Positions 1-8,238 of a DNA stretch of 64,000 bases are shown here, in pieces. The notes beneath the pieces were generated by a model that was not told the DNA's origin, did not search any database, and worked only from the letters and a program-made list of their open reading frames with translations. A program made the translations under genes and the position numbers. The stretch comes from Xanthomonas sp. XNM01 (GTDB taxonomy: Bacteria > Pseudomonadota > Gammaproteobacteria > Xanthomonadales > Xanthomonadaceae): positions 588,737-652,736 of the forward strand of contig NZ_JACVAP010000003.1 of the NCBI RefSeq assembly GCF_014851915.1, in the 5' to 3' direction. The stretch's first letter is position 1, and each line of letters opens with the position of its first letter.

Positions 1-845
1 CCGGCCTCGCGCACGGGCGGGACCGTGGCGTCGCCCTCGTCCACGAGCTGCTGCCCGATCATCGTCGCCAGCATCTCCAGCGTGCGGATGGTTTCGGCAT
101 CCAGCAGCGCGGGCTCGGGGTCGAACGCGAACAGCGTGCCGAAGAAGCTGCCGTCACGGCGCACGATCGCCACCGACACGTAGCTCTCGAAGCCGTACAT
201 GGCCGGCGTGGGGTGCGCGGAATACACCGCATCGGCGCTGGCGCGATCGAAGAAGATGGTGCGCCGATGCTGGCGGATCTCGCTGCAGATCGTGGTGTCC
301 AGGTCCAGTTCCTGCCCGGGACGCAGGCCGAACGCGAGCTGGTCGTGCACCGCGCAGGCGGTCCAGCGGTCGTCGGTGATGCGGGCGATGGCGACGAAGC
401 GCATGCCGGTGGCGCGGCTCACCGTCTCCAGCAGCACCGGCACGCCGGGCATCTCCGCGATCGCGACCAGGTCGCGCAGCAGTGCTGGGGTCCGCGGCGT
501 GCGCGGACGCGGCCAGGCCGATTCGTCCTCGCCGATCCCGACCACCATCCGCTGCTGCAGGCACTGCCGCGAGACGCGATGGACCAGTGCCTTGAGATCG
601 GCGGCCAGCGCACGGCCGTCGCCCATCGCACCGACGGCGTTCACCGCGCGGCCGCTGACACCCAGCGCGCGCAGGCCATGGGCGGCGATGAAGGCATCGG
701 CGTGTCCGCCGAACAGCTCCCGCCAGGCGGCCGACGGCGCGATGTCCAGCAGCACCATCAGCTCCTGTTCGCCGACCGCCCCGGATGCGGGGAGATCGAC
801 GCCGACGATGCCGGGGCAATGCGGATCGGTGGAAGGACGTGTCAT
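1..845 (-). CDS. GAF domain-containing sensor protein, C-terminus outside window
   Basis: The frame opens with ATG at 845 (MTRPSTDPHCPG) and runs off the left edge, so about 281 residues are visible. The second half is a GAF domain: it begins near LLRDLVAIAEMPGVPVLLE, continues through TGMRFVAIARITDDRW, a C-S-E-I segment and YGFESYVSVAIVRRDGSFFGTL, and ends near LATMIGQQLVDEG. GAF domains of this kind bind small ligands or chromophores and usually precede a kinase, cyclase or phosphodiesterase output. Any output domain lies beyond position 1. The N-terminal 100 residues are not recognised. The next gene (944-2206) is on the same strand upstream with a gap of about 100 bases, so co-transcription is possible. 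Confidence 0.75.
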   Translation of the reverse strand, partial: MTRPSTDPHCPGIVGVDLPASGAVGEQELMVLLDIAPSAAWRELFGGHADAFIAAHGLRALGVSGRAVNAVGAMGDGRALAADLKALVHRVSRQCLQQRMVVGIGEDESAWPRPRTPRTPALLRDLVAIAEMPGVPVLLETVSRATGMRFVAIARITDDRWTACAVHDQLAFGLRPGQELDLDTTICSEIRQHRRTIFFDRASADAVYSAHPTPAMYGFESYVSVAIVRRDGSFFGTLFAFDPEPALLDAETIRTLEMLATMIGQQLVDEGDATVPPVREA

Positions 846-943
846 GGGCCGAGAGTAGCATCGGCGATTCCGCACCGGATGCGCGGATCCGGCCACCTGG
901 CGACGCGTTCAGTCTGCTGCCGGCCTGCGTACAGCCTGGCCGC

Positions 944-2206
944 TCAGGCCGGCGCAGCGGCCTGCACCGCGCCCGGCGTCGACGACGCGGCGGCCATCGC
1001 CTCGAGGAACGCCGGCTCCAGCGGCAGCGTGCCGAACACGCCGCGCTGCGTACCGGTCAGCACCCGCAGCATCTGGCCCCGCCCCGGCTGCACCCGTCCC
1101 ATCGGCAGGAAGCTGATGTCGCGCAGCTGCGCGGCCAGATCGCCATCCGACTGGAACAGCGGCGTCAGCCAGCGGCTCCACAGCTGGTAGATCCAGACGT
1201 GCGCGCGGCGCTCGCGCTGGAAGACGGCCAGCGCCTGCGCGGGCGGCTGGGTGCGCAGCGCGCCGGCCAGCGCATCGGCGTCCATCAGCGCCATGTTCAC
1301 GCCCTGGCCCAGCTGCGGGCTCATCGCATGCGCGGCGTCGCCGATCAGGACCACACGCCCGCCGTGCCAGCGCCGCATCAAGGTGTCGCGGTAACGGGCG
1401 CGCGCCAGCTGCGCCGCGTCGGCGATGCCGCCGAACACCGCCTCGGCCTCCGGCCACAGGCGGTGCAGCTCCTCGCGCCACGGTGCCAGCCCCTGCGCTT
1501 CCCAGTCGGCGAAGCGGTCGGTGCGCAGGCTCCAGAAGAAGCTGAGCCGCCGCGTCGGATCGGCCGGACAGCCACCGACCGGGAGCAGTCCGATCATCCG
1601 GCGCGCACCGACGTAGCGCTGACGCAGTTCATCCACGTGCGCCCAGTCGCCCGCGGGCAGCAGGCACCACAGCGCACCCCAGGGATACGGCCGGTCGATG
1701 CGCGGTGTGTCGACGTGGCCGCGCAGCAGCGATGCCGCGCCATCGGCCACGACCACCAGGTCGAACGGGCCGTGCGTGCGCCCATCGCGGTCCTGCAGTA
1801 GCCCGGCCTGCGCATCCACCGAGACGATCTCGTGCCCGGCCAGCAGCGACTGCGCGCGCCCGGCCCAGGCGTTGTCGAGCAGCGAGAACAACGCGCCCCG
1901 CTGCAGGCCGACGCCATACAGGCGCTCATCCAGGCCGGCGTAGCGCATGTCCATCACCGCGCGCCCGCACGGCGTGTCGCCGTACAGCCGCCTGACCGGT
2001 GCGCCATGCCGCAGCACCTGCTCGAGCAGGCCCATCTTCCACAGCACCTGCAGGCCGGTCGGCTGCAGCAGGAAACCGGCACCGACCGGCCCCGGCGACG
2101 GCACGCGCTCGAACACGCTGACCGCATGTCCGTCGCGCGACAGCAGCAACGCCGCCGCCTGGCCGGCACTGCCGTAGCCGACGATGGCGATGCGCAGGGG
2201 GGTCAT
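944..2206 (-). CDS. FAD-dependent monooxygenase (PHBH/UbiH-like)
   Basis: A 420-residue flavoprotein. The N-terminus carries the Rossmann GxGxxG dinucleotide fold (IVGYGSAGQAAALLLSRDG) ending in an acidic residue (VFER). A DG motif lies at VVVADGAASLLRG and the FAD-ribityl GD motif at GRVVLIGDAAHAMSPQLGQG. This order is diagnostic of class A flavoprotein monooxygenases, which use NAD(P)H and oxygen to hydroxylate aromatic or quinone-like substrates. The substrate cannot be read from sequence. The ATG overlaps the stop of the small upstream gene in ATGA, which suggests translational coupling. FAD-dependent oxidoreductase is certain; the exact reaction is not. Confidence 0.9.
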   Translation of the reverse strand: MTPLRIAIVGYGSAGQAAALLLSRDGHAVSVFERVPSPGPVGAGFLLQPTGLQVLWKMGLLEQVLRHGAPVRRLYGDTPCGRAVMDMRYAGLDERLYGVGLQRGALFSLLDNAWAGRAQSLLAGHEIVSVDAQAGLLQDRDGRTHGPFDLVVVADGAASLLRGHVDTPRIDRPYPWGALWCLLPAGDWAHVDELRQRYVGARRMIGLLPVGGCPADPTRRLSFFWSLRTDRFADWEAQGLAPWREELHRLWPEAEAVFGGIADAAQLARARYRDTLMRRWHGGRVVLIGDAAHAMSPQLGQGVNMALMDADALAGALRTQPPAQALAVFQRERRAHVWIYQLWSRWLTPLFQSDGDLAAQLRDISFLPMGRVQPGRGQMLRVLTGTQRGVFGTLPLEPAFLEAMAAASSTPGAVQAAAPA

Positions 2207-2394
2207 GGTGTCGGCTCCGCGGCGCGGGAAGCCCCATCGCCATCGATCAGGCGCAGCAGGCGCGAGGCGATCCCCGGCGGCGTCGCATACATCGACACCG
2301 GTCCGTCCGGCAGTCCTGCGATGCGCGCTTCCAGCAGCGTGAAACCGAGTTCCTGCGAAGGTGCGTCCCTGTCCGCTGTCTGCTGCATCGTCAT
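2203..2394 (-). CDS. small hypothetical protein coupled to the monooxygenase
   Basis: A 63-residue frame beginning MTMQQTADRDAP and ending in a TGA that overlaps the monooxygenase start by four bases. A second ATG two codons in (2388) is an equally good start. It has no signal peptide or membrane segment. The middle (LGFTLLEARIAGLPDGPVSM) looks amphipathic. I recognise no family. The case for it being real is the ATGA coupling and that it fills the gap to the deacetylase gene. It could be a small accessory or substrate-binding protein, but that is speculation. Confidence 0.5.
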   Translation of the reverse strand: MTMQQTADRDAPSQELGFTLLEARIAGLPDGPVSMYATPPGIASRLLRLIDGDGASRAAEPTP

Positions 2395-2456
2395 CCCTGT
2401 TCCGGCCGGCGAGCGGATGGTTTCAGGATCCGGCGCCGCTGCCAAGCCGGCCAGCG

Positions 2457-3266
2457 TCAGCGCGCCAGCCCACGTTGTTGCCGCACCCAGCGCATCTGCT
2501 CGATGAAGGTGGTGGTCCAGTAGCGGTCGCGATGCGCAGCCAGCCAGGCCAGCAGTTCCTCGTGCGCTTCGGCGCTGATGGCCAGATGGTCGCCGCCGAT
2601 GCCATGGAAGGTGAAGTTGACCATCGTGCCGCGGCGGCCGGCCTCCTCCACCATCGCGATCAGGTCCGCGCCGCTGGCGCCGACCGGAGCGGTGACCGGC
2701 ACCGCCAGCGGGTCCAGCGTGCGCAGGTCGTCGACGTGGGCGCCGCCGACCAGCTTGATCCCGACGAACAGGTCGCCGACCGCGGCGATGTAGTCGCCAT
2801 CGGCCGCCTGACGGTCGCCGCAGGGCGCAGTGAAGCTGCGCTCGCTGTGCCCGTCCAGCGCCTGCAGCAGCGTGTTGGCGACGATCAGCTGGTCGCGCAT
2901 CTGCGCGACGCTGGTGGCATCGAGGTCGCGCTGCGGCTGTACCCATGCGCGCCCGGGCCCCTTGCCCGAGCACTGGTGGAACAGGCTGTGGTTGCCGAGT
3001 TCATGGCCGTTGGCCGCGGCCGCGCGCCATTCCTGCATGCGCAACCGGACTGGCTCGGCGGACAGGGTCAGGTAGAAGCTGCCCTTCAGGCCGTGGCGGT
3101 CCAGCGCGGGGATGGCGGTGTCAAGCTGCGAATCGAGCGCGTCGTCGTAGGCCAGGCTGACCGCCGCACGGCGACCATCGGGCCAGGCGAACGCGGTCGG
3201 CCCGGCCGCGGTTGCAGGCAGCGTGACCGCCATCGCGACCAGCATCAGGGCCCATCTGCACCTCAT
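2457..3266 (-). CDS. secreted polysaccharide deacetylase family protein
   Basis: A 269-residue protein with a signal peptide (MRCRWALMLVAMAVTLPATAAG) followed by a NodB-homology fold. The metal and catalytic motif 1 appears as AVSLAYDDALDS (adjacent aspartates) and motif 2 as HELGNHSLFH, giving the HxxxH-type metal ligands. A later block VNFTFHGIGGDH supplies the conserved histidine. Enzymes of this family (carbohydrate esterase 4) remove N-acetyl groups from chitin, peptidoglycan or exopolysaccharide, here probably in the periplasm. It lies 60 bases upstream of the small gene at 2203-2394 on the same strand and is divergent from the TonB receptor at 3378, so the spacer of about 110 bases holds both promoters. 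Confidence 0.88.
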   Translation of the reverse strand: MRCRWALMLVAMAVTLPATAAGPTAFAWPDGRRAAVSLAYDDALDSQLDTAIPALDRHGLKGSFYLTLSAEPVRLRMQEWRAAAANGHELGNHSLFHQCSGKGPGRAWVQPQRDLDATSVAQMRDQLIVANTLLQALDGHSERSFTAPCGDRQAADGDYIAAVGDLFVGIKLVGGAHVDDLRTLDPLAVPVTAPVGASGADLIAMVEEAGRRGTMVNFTFHGIGGDHLAISAEAHEELLAWLAAHRDRYWTTTFIEQMRWVRQQRGLAR

Positions 3267-3354
3267 GCGACGCCTCTTGCGTGGGCATCGGACCGGGCCG
3301 ATGCGGTGGCGGCAGTGTATGTGGGGTGGTCGAAGATGCTACGCTTTGCGGCTG

Positions 3355-3373
3355 GTATTCATTCTCATTCGCA
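3355..3373. promoter_or_regulatory. Fur-box-like sequence before the siderophore receptor
   Basis: On the minus strand this reads GCGAATGAGAATGAATACC. It contains two adjacent GAATGA hexamers and resembles the gammaproteobacterial Fur site GCAAATGAGAATCATTTGC. It ends five bases before the receptor ATG, where a bound repressor would block initiation. The downstream genes (TonB siderophore receptor, PepSY membrane protein) are classic Fur targets. Matching was by eye. Confidence 0.55.
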
Positions 3374-3377
3374 ACCA

Positions 3378-5513
3378 ATGCCCTCTTCCGTACCCCGCCT
3401 GTCCCTGCTCGCCAGCGCCCTGCTGCTGGCCTCCGCCCCTCTGCATGCGCAGGACGCGCGTTCGCCGGTCACCGAGCTCGATTCGGTCCAGGTCGTGGGC
3501 CGCGCCCAGACCCTGTACAAGGCCGACGATGCCGCGGTCGGCACCCGCACCGACACGCCGCTGGCGCTGGTGCCGCAGTCGGTGCAGGTGCTGCCGCGCG
3601 AACTGATCGACGACCAGGCCGCGCGCCAGGTCACCGACCTGTACCGCAGCATCAGCGGCATCAGCTTCTTCAGCTATGCCGGCGTGACCCTGCGCGGCTT
3701 CCGCCAGGAGAACGTGCTGTACGACGGGCTGCGCGGCGATCCCTACGCCGGCTTCTCGGTGCCGCAGCTGTTCAACATCGAGCGGGTCGAGGTGCTGAAG
3801 GGCCCGGCCGGCGCGCTGTACGGCGGCGGCGATGCCGGCGGCGTCATCAACTACGTGACCCGCAAGCCGCAGGCGCAGGCCCGCCGCCGGGTCGAGCTGC
3901 AGCTGGGCAATGCCGATTTCCTCGGCGGCTCGATCGAGGCCACCGGCCCGCTGACCGCCGATGGCGGCGTGCGCTACCGGCTCGGCGCCTATGCCGACAG
4001 CGAGGAGGGGGTGCGCTGGAACGCCGACAGCGAGAGCGTGATCGGCGATGCCTCGATCGCCTTCGACGTCGGCCAGACCGGCGAGCTGGTGCTGCAGTTC
4101 ACCGACATCACCCAGAACCTGGGCGGCAACCGCCTGCGCGGCGTGCCGGTGAACGACGCCGGCCAGTTCCTGACCAGCCGCCGCTGGAACCACAACGAGG
4201 CCAGCGACTTCCTCGACATGCGCGCCAGGATCGCGCTGGCGCAGTACCGCTTCTCGCCGTCGCAGGCCTGGGACGTGGACGTGGCCGCACGCTGGTTCGA
4301 GAACAGCGAGCACCAGATCTACCACGAGCCGATGGGCCTGATCGACCGCGACCGCGACGGCGTGGCCGAGTGGATGACCCGGCAGCTGCGCAACCAGTAC
4401 CGCGACAACGAGGGCTTCACCGCCAACGCCAACGCGGTCTGGCGCTTCTCCACCGGCGGCATCGACCACAAGCTGCTGTTCGGCGGCGACTGGTACCGGC
4501 TGGACGCGGACTTCCGCGCGCAGACCGCCAACAGCGCCGACCTGGCGCGCAACGCCGGCCCGGTGCCGGGCATCGACCTGTTCGCGCCGGTTTACGGGGT
4601 CACCTCGTTCCGCGATTACGGGCTGGCCGGCCTGCCGTGGCGCGACACCCACACCCGCGGGCTGCGCTACGGCGGCTACCTGCAGGACGAAGTCACGCTG
4701 ACCCCGCGCTGGCACCTGCTCGCCGGCCTGCGCTGGGACGGCTTCGAGGACGAGGACCTGGTCAGCGGGCAACGCGTGGACGGCCACGACACCAGCTGGC
4801 GCCTGGGCAGCACCGTGGTCCTGCGCGAGGGCATCAACGCCTACGCCAGCCTGGCCAGCGGCTTCGTGCCGCAGTCCACCGCCAACCAGGACCCGACCGC
4901 GGGCGGACCGTTCGACGCCGAACAGAGCCGGCAGTGGGAGGTGGGCCTGAAGAGCGTCCTCGGCGGGCGCTACACCCTCAACACCGCGCTGTACCGGATC
5001 GAGCGCAGCAACATCGTGCAGGCCACCGGCGAAGTCGTCGGCGGGGTGAACCAGCTGGCCACGCTGGGGCTGGTCCGCAGCAAGGGCGTGGAAGTGGACC
5101 TGCTGGCCGACCTGACCGAACGCTGGGTGCTGAACCTGGCCTACGCCTACAACGACGCGCGCGTGGTCGATGCCGGCAGCGGCGGCATCACCAATGCCTC
5201 CGGCGACCGCTTCGCCAACGCGCCGCGCAACAAGCTCGGCCTGTGGACCCGCTACGACCTGCCGGCGATCGCCTCGGCGGTGGGCTTCGGCGCCGACTAC
5301 ACCGACGAGCGGATCAGCCTGGACGGGCAGCGGGTCAAGCCGTACACGGTGTTCGACCTGAGCTGGCAGACGCGCTGGAACGCCTGGCACTTCCAGGCCA
5401 ACGTCAAGAACCTGTTCGACAAGGTCTATGCGGCCAGCGGCTTCACCGGCCGCACCGGCCACTTCCCCGGCGAACCGCGCCGGCTGTACCTGCAGGCGGC
5501 CTACACGTTCTGA
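3378..5513 (+). CDS. TonB-dependent siderophore receptor
   Basis: A 711-residue outer-membrane receptor. ATG 3378 was chosen because it begins a clean signal peptide (MPSSVPRLSLLASALLLASAPLHA). A TonB-box-like ELDSVQVVGR follows, then the plug domain with SVQVLPRELIDDQ and the conserved VEVLKGPAGALYG...GGVINYVTRKP. The rest is a 22-strand barrel ending in the aromatic terminus YLQAAYTF. Such proteins import ferric siderophores using energy from TonB-ExbBD. The next gene overlaps it by one base (TGATG). Regulation by Fur is likely from the site at the start. The siderophore is unknown. Confidence 0.93.
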   Translation: MPSSVPRLSLLASALLLASAPLHAQDARSPVTELDSVQVVGRAQTLYKADDAAVGTRTDTPLALVPQSVQVLPRELIDDQAARQVTDLYRSISGISFFSYAGVTLRGFRQENVLYDGLRGDPYAGFSVPQLFNIERVEVLKGPAGALYGGGDAGGVINYVTRKPQAQARRRVELQLGNADFLGGSIEATGPLTADGGVRYRLGAYADSEEGVRWNADSESVIGDASIAFDVGQTGELVLQFTDITQNLGGNRLRGVPVNDAGQFLTSRRWNHNEASDFLDMRARIALAQYRFSPSQAWDVDVAARWFENSEHQIYHEPMGLIDRDRDGVAEWMTRQLRNQYRDNEGFTANANAVWRFSTGGIDHKLLFGGDWYRLDADFRAQTANSADLARNAGPVPGIDLFAPVYGVTSFRDYGLAGLPWRDTHTRGLRYGGYLQDEVTLTPRWHLLAGLRWDGFEDEDLVSGQRVDGHDTSWRLGSTVVLREGINAYASLASGFVPQSTANQDPTAGGPFDAEQSRQWEVGLKSVLGGRYTLNTALYRIERSNIVQATGEVVGGVNQLATLGLVRSKGVEVDLLADLTERWVLNLAYAYNDARVVDAGSGGITNASGDRFANAPRNKLGLWTRYDLPAIASAVGFGADYTDERISLDGQRVKPYTVFDLSWQTRWNAWHFQANVKNLFDKVYAASGFTGRTGHFPGEPRRLYLQAAYTF

Positions 5514-6664
5514 TGTCCGCCACCGCACGCCAGCCGACGCCAGCGACCAGCGCCAACGCGAAAGCCGCCAAGCCAGGCAAGGGCGGCGGCCGGCGCCTGT
5601 GGTTCGACCTGCACAGCTGGGTCGGCCTCAAGCTGTGCCTGTTCATGGGCTTCATCTGCCTGACCGGCACGCTGGCGGTGTTCGCCGCCGAGATCGACTG
5701 GCTGCTGCACCCGCAGATGCGGGTCACGCCGACCGACCAGCACGCCAGCTGGGGCACGCTGGTGGCGGCCGCGCAGCGCGCGCACCCGGACTGGGTGCTG
5801 GAAGGGCTGCGCGCGCCGCATGCCTCGCACTTCGCGGCCAAGGCGCAGATGCGCCGGCCCGATGGCCGCCGCCGCTTCGTCTGGATCGATCCGTACAGCG
5901 GCCAGGTGACCGGCGACACGCACTGGTTCAGCGCGCACCGGCTGCTGCGCAACACCCACCGCCACCTGATGATCCCGACGAAGTACGGCGTGCCGCTGGT
6001 GGCGGCGCTGTCGCTGCCGCTGCTGCTCTCGCTGCTCAGCAGCCTGTACATCTACAAGCGCTGGTGGCGCGGCTTCTTCAGCTGGCCGCGCGCGGACCGG
6101 CCGCGCCGGCTGTGGGGCGACGTGCATCGCCTGCTCGGGGTGTGGAGCCTGTGGTTCGTCGCGCTGATCGCACTGACCGGCGGCTGGTACCTGATCGAAT
6201 CGCTGGGCGGCAAGGCGCCGCCGCAGCGGGACATCGCCCTGCCCGAGCCCGGGCCGACCGCCCCCGCCGATGCGGCCGCGATCGATCGTGCGGTCGCCAC
6301 GCTGGGCGCGCAGTGGCCGGCGCTGGAGATCCGCGGCGTCGAGGTCAGCCCCGATGGCGGCGCGCTGGTGCTCGACGGGCAGGCACAGGCCTGGCTGGTA
6401 CGCGACCGCGCCAACGTCGCCGGCATCGACCTGCGCGACGGCCGCCTGCTCGGCCGCCACGAAGGCGGCGAGCTCGGCGTGCACCAGCGCATCTCGGAGA
6501 TGGCCGACCCGCTGCACTTCGGTAGTTTCGGCGGCTGGCCGGTGCGGCTGCTGTGGTTCCTGTTCGGTGCGGCGCTGACCGCGCTGAGCTTCACCGGCGT
6601 GTACCTGTACGGCCTGCGCGTGGCCGACGCGCTGCGCTCGGCGCAGAGGAGGAAGCCGGCATGA
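5513..6664 (+). CDS. PepSY-associated inner-membrane protein (iron-uptake partner)
   Basis: A 383-residue membrane protein. A cytoplasmic N-tail precedes a first membrane helix (LCLFMGFICLTGTLAVFAAEIDWLLHP), followed by a periplasmic PepSY segment, a second helix pair around SLPLLLSLLSSLYIYKRWWRGFF, a third (LWFVALIALTGGWYLI) and a C-terminal helix (LLWFLFGAALTALSFTGVYLYGLRV). Histidines in the helices (DLHSWVG, DVHRLLGVW) are typical. The family (COG3182, PiuB-like) accompanies ferric-siderophore receptors and is proposed to reduce or release iron at the inner membrane. Its start overlaps the receptor stop and its stop overlaps the next start, indicating one operon. Confidence 0.9.
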   Translation: MSATARQPTPATSANAKAAKPGKGGGRRLWFDLHSWVGLKLCLFMGFICLTGTLAVFAAEIDWLLHPQMRVTPTDQHASWGTLVAAAQRAHPDWVLEGLRAPHASHFAAKAQMRRPDGRRRFVWIDPYSGQVTGDTHWFSAHRLLRNTHRHLMIPTKYGVPLVAALSLPLLLSLLSSLYIYKRWWRGFFSWPRADRPRRLWGDVHRLLGVWSLWFVALIALTGGWYLIESLGGKAPPQRDIALPEPGPTAPADAAAIDRAVATLGAQWPALEIRGVEVSPDGGALVLDGQAQAWLVRDRANVAGIDLRDGRLLGRHEGGELGVHQRISEMADPLHFGSFGGWPVRLLWFLFGAALTALSFTGVYLYGLRVADALRSAQRRKPA

Positions 6665-6783
6665 GCGGAAAACCCCGCGGCCCCTGGGCGCTGGCCTGGC
6701 ACGGCATGGGCCGCTGGCGCTGGCTGTGGCTGGCGCTGCTGCTGGTGTGGCTGTACCTGATGCCGGGCGAGTTCGCGAAGTAG
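6661..6783 (+). CDS. small single-span membrane protein of the receptor operon
   Basis: A 40-residue protein (MSGKPRGPWALAWHGMGRWR...MPGEFAK) whose ATG overlaps the PepSY gene stop in ATGA. Residues 20-36 (RWLWLALLLVWLYLMPG) form one hydrophobic helix preceded by basic and tryptophan residues, so the N-terminus should be cytoplasmic. Small proteins of this size often close PepSY operons. A role in stabilising the PepSY protein is an inference from position only. Confidence 0.65.
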   Translation: MSGKPRGPWALAWHGMGRWRWLWLALLLVWLYLMPGEFAK

Positions 6784-6936
6784 GCCTGCCTGCGTCGGCC
6801 CGCGATGCCGGCACGCGCCGGCGTGGAGCCGCAGCAACCGGCGGGATGCCGACACGACCACCGTCGGTTCCTGCGCGCGCGGCTGCATGTGCCGCGATCG
6901 ACCGCCGCTGCCGGCATGCGCTGCCGGCCAGGGCAG

Positions 6937-8238
6937 TCAGTCCGCCGGCAGCCGGATCTCGGCCACGCTGCCGGCGCCGTCCTCGCGCGGCAGCAGCTCC
7001 AGCGTGCCCTGCTGGGCCTCGACGATCTGCCGCGACAGCACCAGCCCGATGCCCGAGCCGCCGGGCTTGGTGGTGAAGAACGGCACGAACAGGCTGTCGC
7101 TGGACGGCAGGCCCTGGCCGCGGTCGAGCACGCGGATCAGCACCTGCGCCCCGGCACGCACCGCCTCGACCCGCACCGGCGCGTCGCCGCCGGCCTCCAG
7201 CGCGTTGCGCACGAGGTTGATCAGCACCTGTTCGAGCTGGTCGGCATCGGCGCTGACGACCAGGGTCGGATCGATGTCGACCGCGATCCGTGCCGCGTCG
7301 AGCAGCGGCAGCACCCGCTCGCACAGCGGCGCCAGCGCGGTCGCGGCCGGCTGCGGCGGCGGCAGCCGCGCCAGCCGCGCGTAGCCGGCCAGGAAGCGCT
7401 GCAGCGCCAGGCTGCGCTGCTCGATCAGCTGCAGGCCGCCCTGCAGGTCCTCGCGCAGTTCCGGCTCCAGTCCGGGCGGCAGCAGCCGCGCCAGGGTGTC
7501 GGCCATCGAGGCGATCGGGGCCAGCGAGTTGTTGGTCTCGTGGCTGAGCACGCGCAGCAGGCGCCGGAACGCCTGCGCCTCCTCGTCGCGCAGCGCGCGC
7601 TCCATCGGCTGCAGCACCAGCAGCCGCCCGGCCTGGCTGCGGCTGCGCAGGCTGGCGTGCGCGACCTGCCAGCGACCCTGCTGTCCGGGAAACGCATGCG
7701 CGTGGATCTGTCCACTGTCCACCGCGAACAGCGGCGCCAGTCCCAGTTCCTCCGCGCTGCGGCCGAGCAGCGCGCCGGCGTTCTGCCCCAACAGGCGCTC
7801 GCCGGCGGGATTGACCAGGCGCAGGCGCTGGTCCTGCTCGAACGCGAACACCGCACCATCCAGCGCGGCCAGGGTCTTGCTCAGCAGCTGCAGGCTTTCG
7901 TGCGCATCGCGCTGTTCGTCCTGCAGCCGCTGCGCGAGCAGGTTGAAGCGCTGCATCACCCGCGCGACCTCGCCGCCGGCGGCGGGCGCCGCGCGCGCGC
8001 CGTAGTCGCCTTCGTGCAGTGCATCCAGCAGGCCGCCGAGCGTGCGCAGACGCAGGCCGTCGCGATGCCGCTGCCAGCGCCACACCACCCAGGTCAGCAG
8101 CAGCACGCAGCCCAGCAGCAGCACCGACTCGAACGCACGCGGATTACCGACCGCCAGCACGCTCGCCAGCGCGAGCAAGGCGGGCGCCACCACCCAGGGC
8201 AGACGGCGCCGCTCGCGATGCCGGTCAGTCGACGGCAT
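6937..8238 (-). CDS. NtrY-like sensor histidine kinase
   Basis: A 433-residue kinase starting at ATG 8238, inside the end of the regulator gene (14-base overlap). Two N-terminal helices (VVAPALLALASVLAV and VLLLGCVLLLTWVVW) are followed by a HAMP-like linker, a PAS domain near residues 130-190 and the dimerisation motif VLSHETNNSLAPI with the phosphorylated histidine. The ATPase domain shows the N box LINLVRNALEAGG, G1 LDRGQGLP, F box LFVPFFTTK and G2 GSGIGLVLSRQIVEAQ. The partner regulator is just upstream and the whole set sits at the end of an ABC-exporter operon, suggesting envelope or drug sensing. Confidence 0.9.
   Translation of the reverse strand: MPSTDRHRERRRLPWVVAPALLALASVLAVGNPRAFESVLLLGCVLLLTWVVWRWQRHRDGLRLRTLGGLLDALHEGDYGARAAPAAGGEVARVMQRFNLLAQRLQDEQRDAHESLQLLSKTLAALDGAVFAFEQDQRLRLVNPAGERLLGQNAGALLGRSAEELGLAPLFAVDSGQIHAHAFPGQQGRWQVAHASLRSRSQAGRLLVLQPMERALRDEEAQAFRRLLRVLSHETNNSLAPIASMADTLARLLPPGLEPELREDLQGGLQLIEQRSLALQRFLAGYARLARLPPPQPAATALAPLCERVLPLLDAARIAVDIDPTLVVSADADQLEQVLINLVRNALEAGGDAPVRVEAVRAGAQVLIRVLDRGQGLPSSDSLFVPFFTTKPGGSGIGLVLSRQIVEAQQGTLELLPREDGAGSVAEIRLPAD

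Noticed and set aside
3281..6664. Very long overlapping open frames (over 1000 codons) across real genes such as the TonB receptor, pao genes and aminopeptidase
   Set aside because: They are arginine/alanine/proline-rich shadow frames caused by high third-position GC; the genes in the annotated frame show complete family motifs.
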